This document shows, in pieces, positions 8,314 to 18,100 of a stretch of 64,000 nt of DNA (position 1 is the first letter of the stretch; every line of letters begins with the position of its first letter). The stretch spans positions 1 through 64,000 of the forward strand of contig CAKONX010000001.1 of assembly GCA_934098345.1 (NCBI GenBank). Reading direction: 5' to 3'. Source of the stretch: an uncultured Bacilli bacterium (GTDB taxonomy: Bacteria; Bacillota_I; Bacilli_A; RF39; UBA660). The translations under genes were made by a program, and so were the position numbers. The notes under the pieces were generated by a model, which saw only the letters and a program-made list of their open reading frames with translations, searched no databases and was not told where the DNA came from.

Positions 8314-8590
8314 AATTTTCTTCAGCTGATCTTTTTAGTTCTTCTTCGTATTCTTTTAAGATAGCATCAGTAAATAATTGTCTAGCTTCTTGATTAATTG
8401 GATGAGCTATATCTCTATATTCACCAACACCAGTTTGTTTACTTGGCATAGCTAAGAATAGACCATTATCTCCTTCAAGAATTCTAATATCATGAACAAC
8501 AAATTGATTATCTATTGTTACTGATGCAAATCCTCTCATTTTTGAATTTTCTTTTTCAACTACACGTACACGTACATTTGTAATTTCCAT
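8312..8590 (-). CDS. spoVG: RNA/DNA-binding regulator SpoVG
   Basis: The protein has 92 residues and is strongly conserved: '[20 protein letters not shown]', then '[18 protein letters not shown]', '[10 protein letters not shown]' and 'YRDIAHPI'. SpoVG is a small nucleic-acid-binding protein that affects asymmetric septation and many other genes in Firmicutes. It has its own terminator and a good ribosome-binding site (AGAGGTG), so it probably forms a single-gene unit. Confidence 0.96.
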   Translation of the reverse strand: MEITNVRVRVVEKENSKMRGFASVTIDNQFVVHDIRILEGDNGLFLAMPSKQTGVGEYRDIAHPINQEARQLFTDAILKEYEEELKRSAEEN

Positions 8591-8652
8591 CCTGTTTCAC
8601 CTCTCTATTATACTTTAATTTTAATACATAAAATGGAAAATTGCAATATTTT

Positions 8653-9420
8653 TTATCTAGGGTATCCAATGTACATCATACCATTACCAACAAGACCACC
8701 TATTCCACTTTTACCATATTTTGTTTTATTTAACAGTTCTTTTATATCTAGTCGCTTATTCTTATCAGTTAAAGCAATATTAACAGCAATAATTGCTGGA
8801 TCTAAGGCATGAATATTTACTCTTTTAGGGCTACTAGCAAAATTAGCACCACTTTTTATAATATCTTCATAATCACTTTGACACGCACCAGCTATAATTA
8901 CAAGTTTTTCATGACTTTTTTCATAATCTCTGGCTTTTTGAACTGATTTAACAAAATATTTTGAATTTTTGTATTTAGATAAATCAGTAGAAGATGATGC
9001 TAAATGTCCATAAAATGCATCATGACCAGTTATAACTAAAATATCAGGTTTTACTTCATTTAATAATAAATCTATTTTAGATGGCATTTCTGATTCAGAC
9101 ACTCTTTTGCCAATAGCCAAAACTCCAGCTTTTTTATAAAACATAAGAGATTTATCTAGATAATCTTGATCTCCATCAATATGTAAAATCTTTCCAGGAA
9201 GATAAAAATATTCATCGCGATCTTGACCTATTAAATCAACTATTGGCATTTCTTCTTCACGTTCTTCAGTTAAAATTAAGTCACTTACATCAGCATCAGC
9301 ATAAAGTCTTACATCTGTACCTTTTAAATAGGCAATATTACCTTCGATTTTTAAGATTTTAAATATGACATCATTATTATGACTAATTCTTGATACAATA
9401 TCTCCTTTTTTAAAATTCAT
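8653..9420 (-). CDS. yabG: Sporulation-specific protease YabG
   Basis: The protein has 255 residues (usual length ~290). The N-terminus 'FKKGDIVSRISHNNDVIFK' is the family's SH3-like module. The body contains 'PGKILHIDGDQDYL' and 'LVITGHDAFYG', with the conserved Cys in 'IAGACQSDYEDII' and the terminal 'GIGGLVGNGMMYIGYPR'. YabG processes spore coat proteins during late sporulation. The ATG at 9420 follows GGTGAT; an ATG 12 nt upstream overlaps that site. The location beside rsmA and spoVG matches Bacillus. Confidence 0.93.
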   Translation of the reverse strand: MNFKKGDIVSRISHNNDVIFKILKIEGNIAYLKGTDVRLYADADVSDLILTEEREEEMPIVDLIGQDRDEYFYLPGKILHIDGDQDYLDKSLMFYKKAGVLAIGKRVSESEMPSKIDLLLNEVKPDILVITGHDAFYGHLASSSTDLSKYKNSKYFVKSVQKARDYEKSHEKLVIIAGACQSDYEDIIKSGANFASSPKRVNIHALDPAIIAVNIALTDKNKRLDIKELLNKTKYGKSGIGGLVGNGMMYIGYPR

Positions 9421-9434
9421 ATTATCACCCATAA

Positions 9435-9467
9435 TAGTTTATGTTGTTTTTAATGCAATAGTTTATG
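9435..9467 (-). promoter_or_regulatory. Possible sporulation sigma-factor promoter for yabG
   Basis: CATAAACTA occurs twice on the minus strand (9459-9467 and 9435-9443). Both fit the CATANNNTA -10 consensus of the mother-cell factors sigma-E and sigma-K. For the downstream copy, an AC lies 17 nt upstream, as in sigma-K promoters, but the leader would then be only a few bases long. The upstream copy gives a normal leader. B. subtilis yabG is known to depend on sigma-K. Confidence 0.4.
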
Positions 9468-9493
9468 AATATTTTATTATTTCTTGTTTATTA

Positions 9494-9502
9494 TGTTATA
9501 AT
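9494..9502 (+). promoter_or_regulatory. Extended -10 promoter of the phosphopantetheinyl transferase gene
   Basis: TGTTATAAT is an extended -10 element with a perfect TATAAT; no strong -35 is visible. It lies 35 nt before the ATG. Confidence 0.55.
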
Positions 9503-9536
9503 TTCTATAGAATTTTTTATTTAAAGGAGTTTATCT

Positions 9537-10121
9537 ATGAAATATTTATATGCCAATATTAATGACTATAACGATAATGATTATAAATCTATTTATGAAA
9601 GTATAAATAATTTCAAAAAGAAAGATATTGATAAACTCCCTACTAATGATGATAAAAAAAGAAGTATTTTAGGCATAAAACTTCTTATGAACTTACTTTT
9701 AGAAAAAAATATTAATTATAATGATTTAAGATTTACTAAAAATAAAGATGGAAAACCTATTATTACTAATTATTCTTTGTTTTATAGTACAAGCCATTCA
9801 GATGAATATGTTATATGTGCAATATCAGATAAAGAAATAGGCATAGATATTCAAAGCATACAAGAAATAAATTTTAAAATTATGAATAGTTTTTTTAATG
9901 AAGACGAAAAACTTTATTCCAATAATAACGAAAATTATACAAAAATACTATCTTTAAAAGAAGCCTACGGTAAATGTTATGGTTTTGGTATTAATCATAT
10001 TAAAGAAGTTAAATTTTCTATAAAAGAAAAAAATATAATTGTTAATGATAAAAGTGTTACATATAAATTTATTAATGATATACCTAATTATATAATTTCA
10101 ATAGTTGAAAAAACTTGCTAA
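9537..10121 (+). CDS. 4'-phosphopantetheinyl transferase, Sfp type
   Basis: The protein has 194 residues. The Sfp/AcpT motifs are present: 'KDGKPIITNYSLFYSTSHSD' (substrate loop and His), 'EIGIDIQSI' with the Mg-binding Asp, and 'LKEAYGKCYG' (the (W/F)xxKEA signature). It transfers phosphopantetheine from CoA to carrier proteins. No polyketide or peptide synthetase is nearby, so a fatty-acid acyl carrier protein is the likely substrate. It runs against the neighbouring genes and converges with rsmA, overlapping it by 4 nt. Confidence 0.85.
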   Translation: MKYLYANINDYNDNDYKSIYESINNFKKKDIDKLPTNDDKKRSILGIKLLMNLLLEKNINYNDLRFTKNKDGKPIITNYSLFYSTSHSDEYVICAISDKEIGIDIQSIQEINFKIMNSFFNEDEKLYSNNNENYTKILSLKEAYGKCYGFGINHIKEVKFSIKEKNIIVNDKSVTYKFINDIPNYIISIVEKTC

Positions 10122-10137
10122 ATATTATTAGCAAGTT
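10112..10137. terminator. Shared terminator between PPTase gene and rsmA
   Basis: The stem AACTTGCTAA/TTAGCAAGTT (10 bp, six-base loop) overlaps both stop codons. The T-run is good only on the minus strand, so it serves rsmA best. Confidence 0.7.
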
Positions 10138-10897
10138 CAACAAATATATCATATGAAAGTTCTTCAGCACGATTATTAATTGAAAAACCGTGATTTTTTA
10201 AAATAGAATCAATTTTCTCTAAATCATATTTTTTTAAATTATTTCTGATATTCTTTCTTTTAAATTGAAAAGAATCTCTTACTAGTTTATTAAATTTATC
10301 AAAATCCACTTCAAGAATTTTTTCTTTTTTGATAAGTTTTATTACACTTGAGTCAACATTTGGTATTGGATAAAATTTATTTCTAGAAACATTAAATAAT
10401 TTTTTTATATCAAAATAGTAATTTAATAAAACACTTATAGATCCATATTCCTTTGAACCAGGATTAGAAGAAAATCTTTCCGCAACTTCCTTTTGAACCA
10501 TAAATACCATTTCTTTTACATTTATTTTAGACTCAATTATAGATAAAATTATTGGAGTTGTTATATAATATGGTAAATTACCAATAATATATAAATCTTT
10601 ATAATTGATCTTTTCAATATCTTTATTAATATTTCTTTTTAGAAAATCATCAAAAATTATTTGAGTTTTATCATTTTTTATTTGATTAAGAATGTTTTCT
10701 AAATCTGTATCGACTTCATAACATATAAGATTAGAATTATATTTAACTAAGTTTTTAGTAAGAGCACCACTTCCAGGTCCAATTTCAATTATTAAATCAT
10801 CTTCTTTTGGATTAATTGAAGATGTTATATCATTAATTATTGATTTGTCACTTAAAAAGTTTTGACCAAACTTTTTTTTAAATACGTGTTTTTCCAT
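10118..10897 (-). CDS. rsmA: 16S rRNA dimethyladenosine transferase (KsgA)
   Basis: The protein has 259 residues. 'KKFGQNFLSD' is the conserved N-terminus, 'IIEIGPGSGALT' the SAM-binding motif I, and 'NLPYYITTPII' the catalytic motif IV. It dimethylates two adjacent adenines near the 3' end of 16S rRNA. The frame extends 12 codons upstream, but GGTGATTTT points to the ATG at 10897, and that form matches family N-termini. rnmV, which precedes rsmA in Bacillus, is missing here; a plus-strand gene stands in its place. Confidence 0.96.
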   Translation of the reverse strand: MEKHVFKKKFGQNFLSDKSIINDITSSINPKEDDLIIEIGPGSGALTKNLVKYNSNLICYEVDTDLENILNQIKNDKTQIIFDDFLKRNINKDIEKINYKDLYIIGNLPYYITTPIILSIIESKINVKEMVFMVQKEVAERFSSNPGSKEYGSISVLLNYYFDIKKLFNVSRNKFYPIPNVDSSVIKLIKKEKILEVDFDKFNKLVRDSFQFKRKNIRNNLKKYDLEKIDSILKNHGFSINNRAEELSYDIFVELANNI

Positions 10898-10968
10898 AAA
10901 ATCACCATGTATTAAGTTTACCACAAATATCATCTATGGTAAAATACCATTAAGAATGAGTTGATATT

Positions 10969-11793
10969 ATGGAAATAAATTATGACAAAATAGATAAAGA
11001 ATTAAATAGCTTTGCAATAGATAAAATATATGATTTATTATCTAGTTTTGACCACGAAATAATGAATGATGCAAAACGACAACTTGAAAACTCAATAATT
11101 AATAATAAAATAATTGTTGTAAATAAACCTTCTCAAAAAGATATAAATATCTTTAAAGAAAATATTCCATCAGCACATGGACCAAGAGCAAAAAAAGATG
11201 GGATGATTCACATTTATCCATACATCTATAACAAAGATACAGAGTGGATTATAAAACATTACATAAATGAAGGAATATTAACTCATGAATTATGTCATTA
11301 CATAATAAAGTTAGATTTTGAGTCATTAGATGAAAGTGAAGAAAAACTAGGACACTTTATTAACGAAGGTGCTGTGCAATTGTTAACTGAACTAATTGAC
11401 AAAAAAAGATATCAAGGAGTTGAGTATCGCAAAAATGTTGAATTAGTCGAAATTTTACTTACAAAAATTTCTTTTGAAAAAATATTTGCCGGTAATTTAA
11501 AAGAAATTTTATCTTCTGAACAATTTGATGAAATAAAAGAAGAATATTTTAAACTAAGCGCCTTTATAAAAGAAATTAATAACTTTGTTACCAAAGTTGG
11601 AACTATATATGGCATGGATTATAAATCTATTATTAGAAGATTAAAAATGAAAACTACATTAGAGACTATTAATTATTTAAAAGAAGAATTACAAAAATTA
11701 CCAAATTCATTAGAAAAAGAAAATTTAATAGAAGAATTTGACGAAATATTAAATAAATTTAATAAAGAAAAAGAAGTTACTCATAAAATGTAA
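10969..11793 (+). CDS. Putative zinc metallopeptidase-like protein (HExxH)
   Basis: The protein has 274 residues with no signal peptide. Residues ~103-112 read 'LTHELCHYII', a HExxH zinc site, and about 20 residues later 'HFINEGAVQLL' offers a Glu in the position of the third ligand of gluzincin-type peptidases. The C-terminal half is helical and Lys/Glu-rich. No specific family is recognised and the substrate is unknown. It stands on the plus strand between rsmA and the 3D-domain gene, where Bacillus carries rnmV. Confidence 0.65.
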   Translation: MEINYDKIDKELNSFAIDKIYDLLSSFDHEIMNDAKRQLENSIINNKIIVVNKPSQKDINIFKENIPSAHGPRAKKDGMIHIYPYIYNKDTEWIIKHYINEGILTHELCHYIIKLDFESLDESEEKLGHFINEGAVQLLTELIDKKRYQGVEYRKNVELVEILLTKISFEKIFAGNLKEILSSEQFDEIKEEYFKLSAFIKEINNFVTKVGTIYGMDYKSIIRRLKMKTTLETINYLKEELQKLPNSLEKENLIEEFDEILNKFNKEKEVTHKM

Positions 11794-11803
11794 CTTCTTT
11801 TAT
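11770..11803. terminator. Bidirectional terminator
   Basis: The 11-bp stem AAAGAAGTTAC/GTAACTTCTTT is flanked by A-rich and T-rich runs. It serves the plus-strand peptidase-like gene and the convergent 3D-domain gene. Confidence 0.8.
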
Positions 11804-12345
11804 CTTTCCCATCCATTTCTTAAAACATCGTAATTTATTTTGTGTCTTCCAATATTTTTTAATGCATAATCTTCATTTTCTACTAATAAGTCAAGATCAG
11901 TACCAAGTACCCCTCTATCTAATACAATAGCAACTACCTTTTTATCACTTACATAACCAGCATCAAATGTTACAATAGAACCGCATTTTAGATTTTTACT
12001 TGAAGCAACAATTCTAACCTCACCATAATCAGCATCATTATAAATTGTTGTTCCATCAGTTACATCTTGACCAGTACATCCAAGTTTACCACTACATAAA
12101 GGGCAATTTGCTCCGTATCCAGTTAAATCTCCTGTAAAAGTATCTAATGGATAATATTTATCTTTTAATTGTATTTCATTAAGTTTATAAGTCATTGCTG
12201 TTAAATCTATAGTTTTATTTAAATTCTCGTTAGTTATCTTGTCATTTAAATTAATTAAGTTTACTCTTTGAATTACAAAAACTGAGCAAACTATTAATAT
12301 GATTTTTGTTGCTTTTAAAAATTTGTTACTACCCTTAATCATCAT
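11800..12345 (-). CDS. 3D-domain cell-wall protein (YabE/YuiC-like)
   Basis: The protein has 181 residues. An N-terminal membrane segment (~10-26) is followed by a spacer and a C-terminal 3D domain: 'TFTGDLTGYGANCPLCSGKL', then 'YGEVRIVASSKNLKCGSIV' and 'VAIVLDRGVLGTDLDLLV', with the Asp residues that name the domain. 3D domains occur in lytic transglycosylase-like proteins such as YabE and the Bacillus sporulation protein YuiC. The location after tatD corresponds to yabE, but the G5 and DUF348 domains are absent. Cell-wall or germination-related glycan cleavage is likely but inferred. Confidence 0.8.
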   Translation of the reverse strand: MMIKGSNKFLKATKIILIVCSVFVIQRVNLINLNDKITNENLNKTIDLTAMTYKLNEIQLKDKYYPLDTFTGDLTGYGANCPLCSGKLGCTGQDVTDGTTIYNDADYGEVRIVASSKNLKCGSIVTFDAGYVSDKKVVAIVLDRGVLGTDLDLLVENEDYALKNIGRHKINYDVLRNGWER

Positions 12346-12420
12346 ATAATCACCTTATATATCAATTCTAGCAAAAATCAATACATAAGTAAACACTTTA
12401 CACAAATTTTATATTATTTT

Positions 12421-13173
12421 TTAGATATTATATAAGTCCCTTACGTTCTTTTCTGTAACTCTTGAAACTTCTTCTAGACTAATATTTTTCAAATTTGCTA
12501 AATATTCAGCAATAGTTTTAATGTACTTAGGCTCATTAGAATATTTTCTAAATGGTTCAGGAGTTAAATATGGAGAATCAGTTTCTAAAATAATTCTATC
12601 TAAAGGAATTTCTTTAATAATTGTATCTATTTTAGAGTTCTTAAATGTCATTACACCACCAACACCTATATAGAAACCCATATTAATTAGGATATTAGCT
12701 GTCTCTAAACTACCACTAAAACAGTGAATTACTCCTTCAACTTTAAATTTTTTTAATGAATTGATAGTATCAAGAGTTGCTTCTCTTGAGTGGACTACAA
12801 CTGGTAACCCATATTTTTCTGCTAAAGATAATTGATATTCAAATAATTCGATTTGTTCCTTTTTATTTTCTTTTGTATAGTAATAATCAAGCCCAATTTC
12901 TCCAATAGCAACTAATTTTTTATTATTTGAATTATCAACAATGTATTTTTCTAATTTAGTATAATCTTTAACTAAATCTTCTGGATGTAATCCTATACAA
13001 ACATAAATATTTGGATACTTTTCACTTGTTTCAAGTACTTCCTCTATATTTTCAAAACTGGTTGCTGCATTTATTATTTTATAAACCGAATTATTTTTAG
13101 CATCTTCTATAACTTTACCAAAATCACTAAAATATTCTTTAAAAATATGCGCATGTGTATCTGTAAATTTCAT
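12421..13173 (-). CDS. tatD: TatD family metal-dependent deoxyribonuclease
   Basis: The protein has 250 residues, normal length. The metal-binding signatures of the TIM-barrel family are all present: 'FTDTHAHIF', 'AIGEIGLDYYY', 'VVHSREA', 'VIHCFSG' and 'LETDSPYLTP'. TatD proteins are 3'-5' exonucleases or D-aminoacyl-tRNA-deacylase-like hydrolases. The gene follows metG as in many Firmicutes. Confidence 0.94.
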   Translation of the reverse strand: MKFTDTHAHIFKEYFSDFGKVIEDAKNNSVYKIINAATSFENIEEVLETSEKYPNIYVCIGLHPEDLVKDYTKLEKYIVDNSNNKKLVAIGEIGLDYYYTKENKKEQIELFEYQLSLAEKYGLPVVVHSREATLDTINSLKKFKVEGVIHCFSGSLETANILINMGFYIGVGGVMTFKNSKIDTIIKEIPLDRIILETDSPYLTPEPFRKYSNEPKYIKTIAEYLANLKNISLEEVSRVTEKNVRDLYNI

Positions 13174-13203
13174 ACATTCTCCTCTAAATAATAATAAAAG
13201 TGA

Positions 13204-14745
13204 TTACTCACTTTTATTATCTATTCTTACAAATAAAATCTCTGGATTATTTAATTTAGTTCCTGATTTAAATTGACCGAACTTTTTAGCTGATTCATAA
13301 GATTTTAAATCTGTATTAATTTGATTAAATATTTTTTTTGTTGTTTCAGGAATAAATGCTTGAAGATATACTGTACAAATTCTAATAGATTCTATTAAAT
13401 TATATAAAACAGTTTTTAATCTATCTTGTTTTGTTTCATCTTTAGCAAGAGCCCATGGAGTAGTATCATCAATATATTTATTAGTTGCCCTTAAACAATT
13501 AAATACTTCATCTATTGCATCTGCAATTTTTAAATCATCCATTTTTTTCTTAAAATTAACTGATAAAGCCTCGACTTTTTCTATTAAAGCATTATCGACA
13601 TCTTCAGTTACATTTGTATTTTCAACAATTCCAGCAAAGTATTTATGTGACATAGAAATGGTTCTATTAACTAAATTTCCTAAAATGTTTGCTAAATCTC
13701 CATTTATTCTTTCAACAAGCAAATCTTCTGAGAAAAGTCCATCACTTGCAAATGGTATTTCATGTAAGAAGAAATATCTAATTGCATCTACGCCATATTT
13801 GTTAACAAGATCATCAGCATATATAATGTTACCTTTACTCTTACTCATTTTTCCATCAGACATGATTAACCAAGGATGTCCAAATACTTTTTCTGGAATT
13901 GGTAAATCTAAACTCATTAAGAAACATGGCCAATAAATTGTGTGAAATCTTACAATATCTTTACCGATTAAATGTAAGTTAGCTGGCCATAACTTTTTAA
14001 ATTCTTCTGTTTCATTATCAACATCATACCCGATATTTGTAATATAGTTTGTTAATGCATCTAACCAAACATATACAACATGTTTTGGATCAAAATCTAC
14101 TGGTATTCCCCAAGAAAATGAAGTACGTGAAACACATAAATCTTGAAGACCTGGTTTAATAAAATTATTTAACATTTCATTTTTTCGTGCTTCTGGTTGA
14201 ATAAAATCTGGATGACTTTCAATATACTCAACTAATTTATCTTGATATTTAGATAATCTGAAAAAATAAGCTTCTTCACATTTTTCTTGAACAACTCTTC
14301 CACAGTCAGGACATTTTCCATCAACTAATTGACTTTCAGTCCAAAAAGATTCACACGGTGTACAATATAATCCCTTATACTCACCTTTATAAATATCACC
14401 TTTATCATACATTTTTTTAAATATATGTTGAACTACTTCTTCATGATGCTTATCAGTTGTTCTTACAAATTTATCATAAGTAGTGTTCATTAAATCCCAT
14501 ATAGTTTTTATTTCACTAGCAACTTTATCAACATATGCTTGTGGTTCAATTCCAGCTTCATTTGCTTTAATTTCTATTTTTTCTCCATGTTCATCTGTTC
14601 CTGTTTGAAAATAAACATCGTATCCTTCTAATCTTTTATTTCTTGCAATTGCATCTGCTAAAACAATTTCATATGTGTTTCCAATATGAGGTTTAGCTGA
14701 AGTATATGCAATTGCTGTACTAATATAATATTTTTCTTTTTCCAT
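13204..14745 (-). CDS. metG: Methionyl-tRNA synthetase
   Basis: The protein has 513 residues. The HIGH-type signature is 'SAKPHIGNTYE', a Cys-rich zinc knuckle lies at ~125-150 ('CTPCESFW ... CPDCGRVV'), and the KMSKS loop is 'KMSKSKGN' (~300). It charges tRNA-Met in the cytoplasm. It lacks the C-terminal tRNA-binding EMAP-like domain found in longer MetRS. I chose the second ATG (14745), 10 nt from GGAG, because the first is only 1 nt away. A T-box leader precedes it. Confidence 0.97.
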   Translation of the reverse strand: MEKEKYYISTAIAYTSAKPHIGNTYEIVLADAIARNKRLEGYDVYFQTGTDEHGEKIEIKANEAGIEPQAYVDKVASEIKTIWDLMNTTYDKFVRTTDKHHEEVVQHIFKKMYDKGDIYKGEYKGLYCTPCESFWTESQLVDGKCPDCGRVVQEKCEEAYFFRLSKYQDKLVEYIESHPDFIQPEARKNEMLNNFIKPGLQDLCVSRTSFSWGIPVDFDPKHVVYVWLDALTNYITNIGYDVDNETEEFKKLWPANLHLIGKDIVRFHTIYWPCFLMSLDLPIPEKVFGHPWLIMSDGKMSKSKGNIIYADDLVNKYGVDAIRYFFLHEIPFASDGLFSEDLLVERINGDLANILGNLVNRTISMSHKYFAGIVENTNVTEDVDNALIEKVEALSVNFKKKMDDLKIADAIDEVFNCLRATNKYIDDTTPWALAKDETKQDRLKTVLYNLIESIRICTVYLQAFIPETTKKIFNQINTDLKSYESAKKFGQFKSGTKLNNPEILFVRIDNKSE

Positions 14746-14871
14746 TTTTATCATTCTCCTTATAAATTTTATTCTATATTATTAATTCATAGTATATTAA
14801 CACATCCGTTTAAATATCCTTAAATTAATAATAGTAATACTTTTTTCTATTAACAAAATAATCACCACCAA

Positions 14872-15073
14872 TAAAAAAACATTCATAATATAGGAACGAA
14901 CTAATCCGTGGTACCATCCTATTTTATGAATGTATTCATACACTTTATATCTTAACGCGATTAAAACGATTTAAACTCCAGAGCCATTCGATTATTTTAC
15001 TAACTTATCTGCTTTCACCTAACCAGATTCTCTAAAAAAGCCTTCAAATAACTTCTTTCCTTCATTGCTTAAC
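14872..15073 (-). promoter_or_regulatory. T-box leader of metG
   Basis: The minus strand contains the T-box core AGGATGGTACCACGGATTAG (14901-14920). Stem I elements include AGAGAATCTGG and GGTGAAAGCAG. A likely specifier ATG (14985-14987, in 'CGAATGGCT') fits Met. A competing terminator pairs ACATTCATAA with TTATGAATGT (14879-14933) and is followed by seven T. Uncharged tRNA-Met would stabilise the antiterminator and allow metG expression. This accounts for the 350-base gap before metG. Confidence 0.9.
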
Positions 15074-15079
15074 GAACTT

Positions 15080-15108
15080 AATATATCATGTATAATAATT
15101 TTATTCAA
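15080..15108 (-). promoter_or_regulatory. Sigma-A promoter of the metG T-box transcript
   Basis: TTGAAT (15103-15108) and TATATT (15080-15085) are spaced by 17 nt, directly after the mfd stop codon. Confidence 0.7.
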
Positions 15109-15109
15109 G

Positions 15110-18100
15110 TTATTTATCTATCATATTTACAATTTCATCTAATAATTTTACTTCATAATATATAAAATGTTTTTCTAAATTTACTTTTGGTAAAGTAATA
15201 AATATTTTTTTCATCTTATAAGAAAATCTAAATTTTGGATTAATATTATATGCAAGTAAGAATAATTTATCTCCCTCTATTTTATTAGAAACATCTTCAT
15301 TTAATTCTAATTCAATAGAAGCATCTGTTTGTTTAACTCTAGTAATATTAAGCTTATTTGCTAATTTTTCAAACCATTCTTCATACATATATATTTCCAT
15401 TTTTTCATCAATTGTACCAAATCTGTCTTCAATTTCTTGTTTAGCTTTTAATAAAGTATCTTCATCTTTGATTTCATTAATGATTTTATGAATTTCAATT
15501 TTAATATCTTCTTCTTTAACATAGTTGTCATCTATATGATTTGCAACTTCTATTAATGGATTTTTATCATCTTCTTCAATAACTTCTTCACCATTAAGCC
15601 TTTTTATTTCATCTTGAACCATTTGAGTATATAATTCAAGACCAACAGAATCAACAAATCCAGCCTGTTCACTTCCAAGTAAATCACCTGCTCCACGAAT
15701 AGATAAATCCCTCATAGCAATTTTATAACCAGAACCAAGTTCTGTAAAATCTTTTATAGATTGAAGCCTTTTTTTAGCTGTTTCTGTTAATATTCTTGAT
15801 GGTTTATACATTAAATAAGCATATGCAATTTTATCACTTCTTCCAACTCTTCCTCTAAGTTGATATAGTTGTGATAATCCAAAATTGTCTGCATCTATTA
15901 TAATTAAAGTATTTACATTTGGAATATCAATTCCAGTTTCAATTATAGTTGTACATAAAAGAATATCATATTTATAATCAATATAATCACTTACAATATT
16001 TTCAAGCTCATTTTTATCCATTTGACCATGTGCAATTGCAATTCTTGCTTCAGGTACAAGCTTCTTTATCTTAGTTTCTTCATCAACTATACTTTGAACT
16101 TTATTATAAAGAATAAATATTTGCCCATTTCTAGACATTTCTTTATATATTGCATCTTTAATTAATACATCATTTTCTTCTAAGACATAGGTTTGAACTG
16201 GATAACGATTAACTGGAGCCGTATCAATTATAGATAAATCTCTTAATCCACTCATAGCCATTTTTAATGTTCTTGGTATAGGTGTTGCTGACAAAGTTAA
16301 AACATTTATATTATTTTTTAACTCTTTAATTTTTTCTTTATGAGTTACCCCAAATCTTTGTTCCTCATCAATAACAAGTAATCCTAAATTTTTATAATCG
16401 ATTTTATCATTTAGAAGTTTATGTGTTCCAAAAACTATATCAATAGTTCCTTCTTTTAAACCTTTAATTACCCGATTTGTTTCTTTAACTGATACAAATC
16501 TATTAAGTAAAGCAATGTTAACAGGATAATTTTTAAATCTTTCAAGAGCATTTAAATATTGTTGTCTAGATAACAGCGTTGTTGGACATAAATAAGCAAC
16601 TTGGTGTCCGTTCATAACCGTTTTAAACATACCTCTAAATGCCACTTCAGTTTTACCAAAACCAACATCACCACATAAAAGTCTATCCATTGGCACCGGT
16701 GAATCTAGATCATGTTTTAATTCTTTTATACATTTTTCTTGATCAGATGTTGCGGTATATTCAAAATAGGAATCAAATACCTCTTCATCTGGATAATCTT
16801 TATAAGCATCCCCTTTGATACTGTTTCTAGCTGCATAAAGTTTTATTAACTCATCAGAAATATCTTTGATTTTAGCTTTAACTTTCATTTTAGTTTTAGC
16901 CCAGTTAGTTGAATTTAAAGAATTTATTTTAGGTTGAACACCATCTGCATCTGAAAATTTATATATAGTATTTATTTTTTCAACTGGAATGTATACTTTA
17001 TCATTACCTGCATAGTTAATTAAAATATAATCTCTCATCATTCCATTTTTAGTAAGTGCTTTTATTCCACCATAAATTCCTATACCATTACTTTGATGAA
17101 CTACATAATCTCCCACTTTCAAATCATCAAAACTCTTTATTTTTCTACCTAATTTATAAGAATTTTTATAAGTATTAATTACTTTTACATCATCTATATC
17201 ATACTCACTTATTATTGAATAATTATTTATAATGAATCCTTCATTTATCTTTTTCTTTATTATGTTTATTTCACCAGGGACGATTGAACCAATATTAACA
17301 CGTTCAAATAAAGATTCAATAGAATTAATTTGTCTATCATTACTTAAATAAATAATTAAAGTATTTTTTTTACAATTAGAATTTACATAATCTTTTAAAG
17401 AATCATAGTTACCCTTAAATTTAATCATAGGTTTTGAATTATAAGATAAACTATCTGAATAATTATTAACAGTTTCGATTCTTATAAAATTATCAACCAT
17501 TATTTCATCATAATTATACATATATTTAATATCTTCATTTTTTGATTCATTATATTCTTTTATATCAATAAGTATTTTTTCATAACCATTTAATATTTGA
17601 TTTTCATCAACAAAGAAAGTAAATGGATTATTCATGTATTCATAAAGCGAATTATGTTCATCAGTTGATATTTCTGAAAATGGCATTAATTTATAACTAG
17701 ATACTTCATTTATTGATAACTGAGTTTCTTCATTAAAGAATCTAATTGAATCTATTTCATCTCCAAAAAATTCTAATCTTATTGGATGTTCACTTTCAAT
17801 TGGAAAAATATCAATTATATATCCACGCACAGCATATTCTCCAGTTGAAGTAACTAAAGAATCACGATTATATCCTAAAATATTAAGGGTATTTAAAAGT
17901 TCTTCTCTTTCATAAGTATTACCTTTTACTAAGTTTAGTTCATATTTGCTTGATTCAGATTTTGTTGGTAAAAATCTTAAATATCCCATTAAGTTTGTAA
18001 CAACAATACATTTCTCATTTTTAAGTCTTTCTAAGGTTTCTAATCTTCTAACTTTTAAATCTGGTGATATAGCTAGAGCTACTGATGCTAAAAAATCATC

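Noticed and set aside
13658..13936. 92-residue plus-strand open frame inside metG
   Set aside because: It lies entirely antisense within a fully conserved gene and has no ribosome-binding site or family resemblance.
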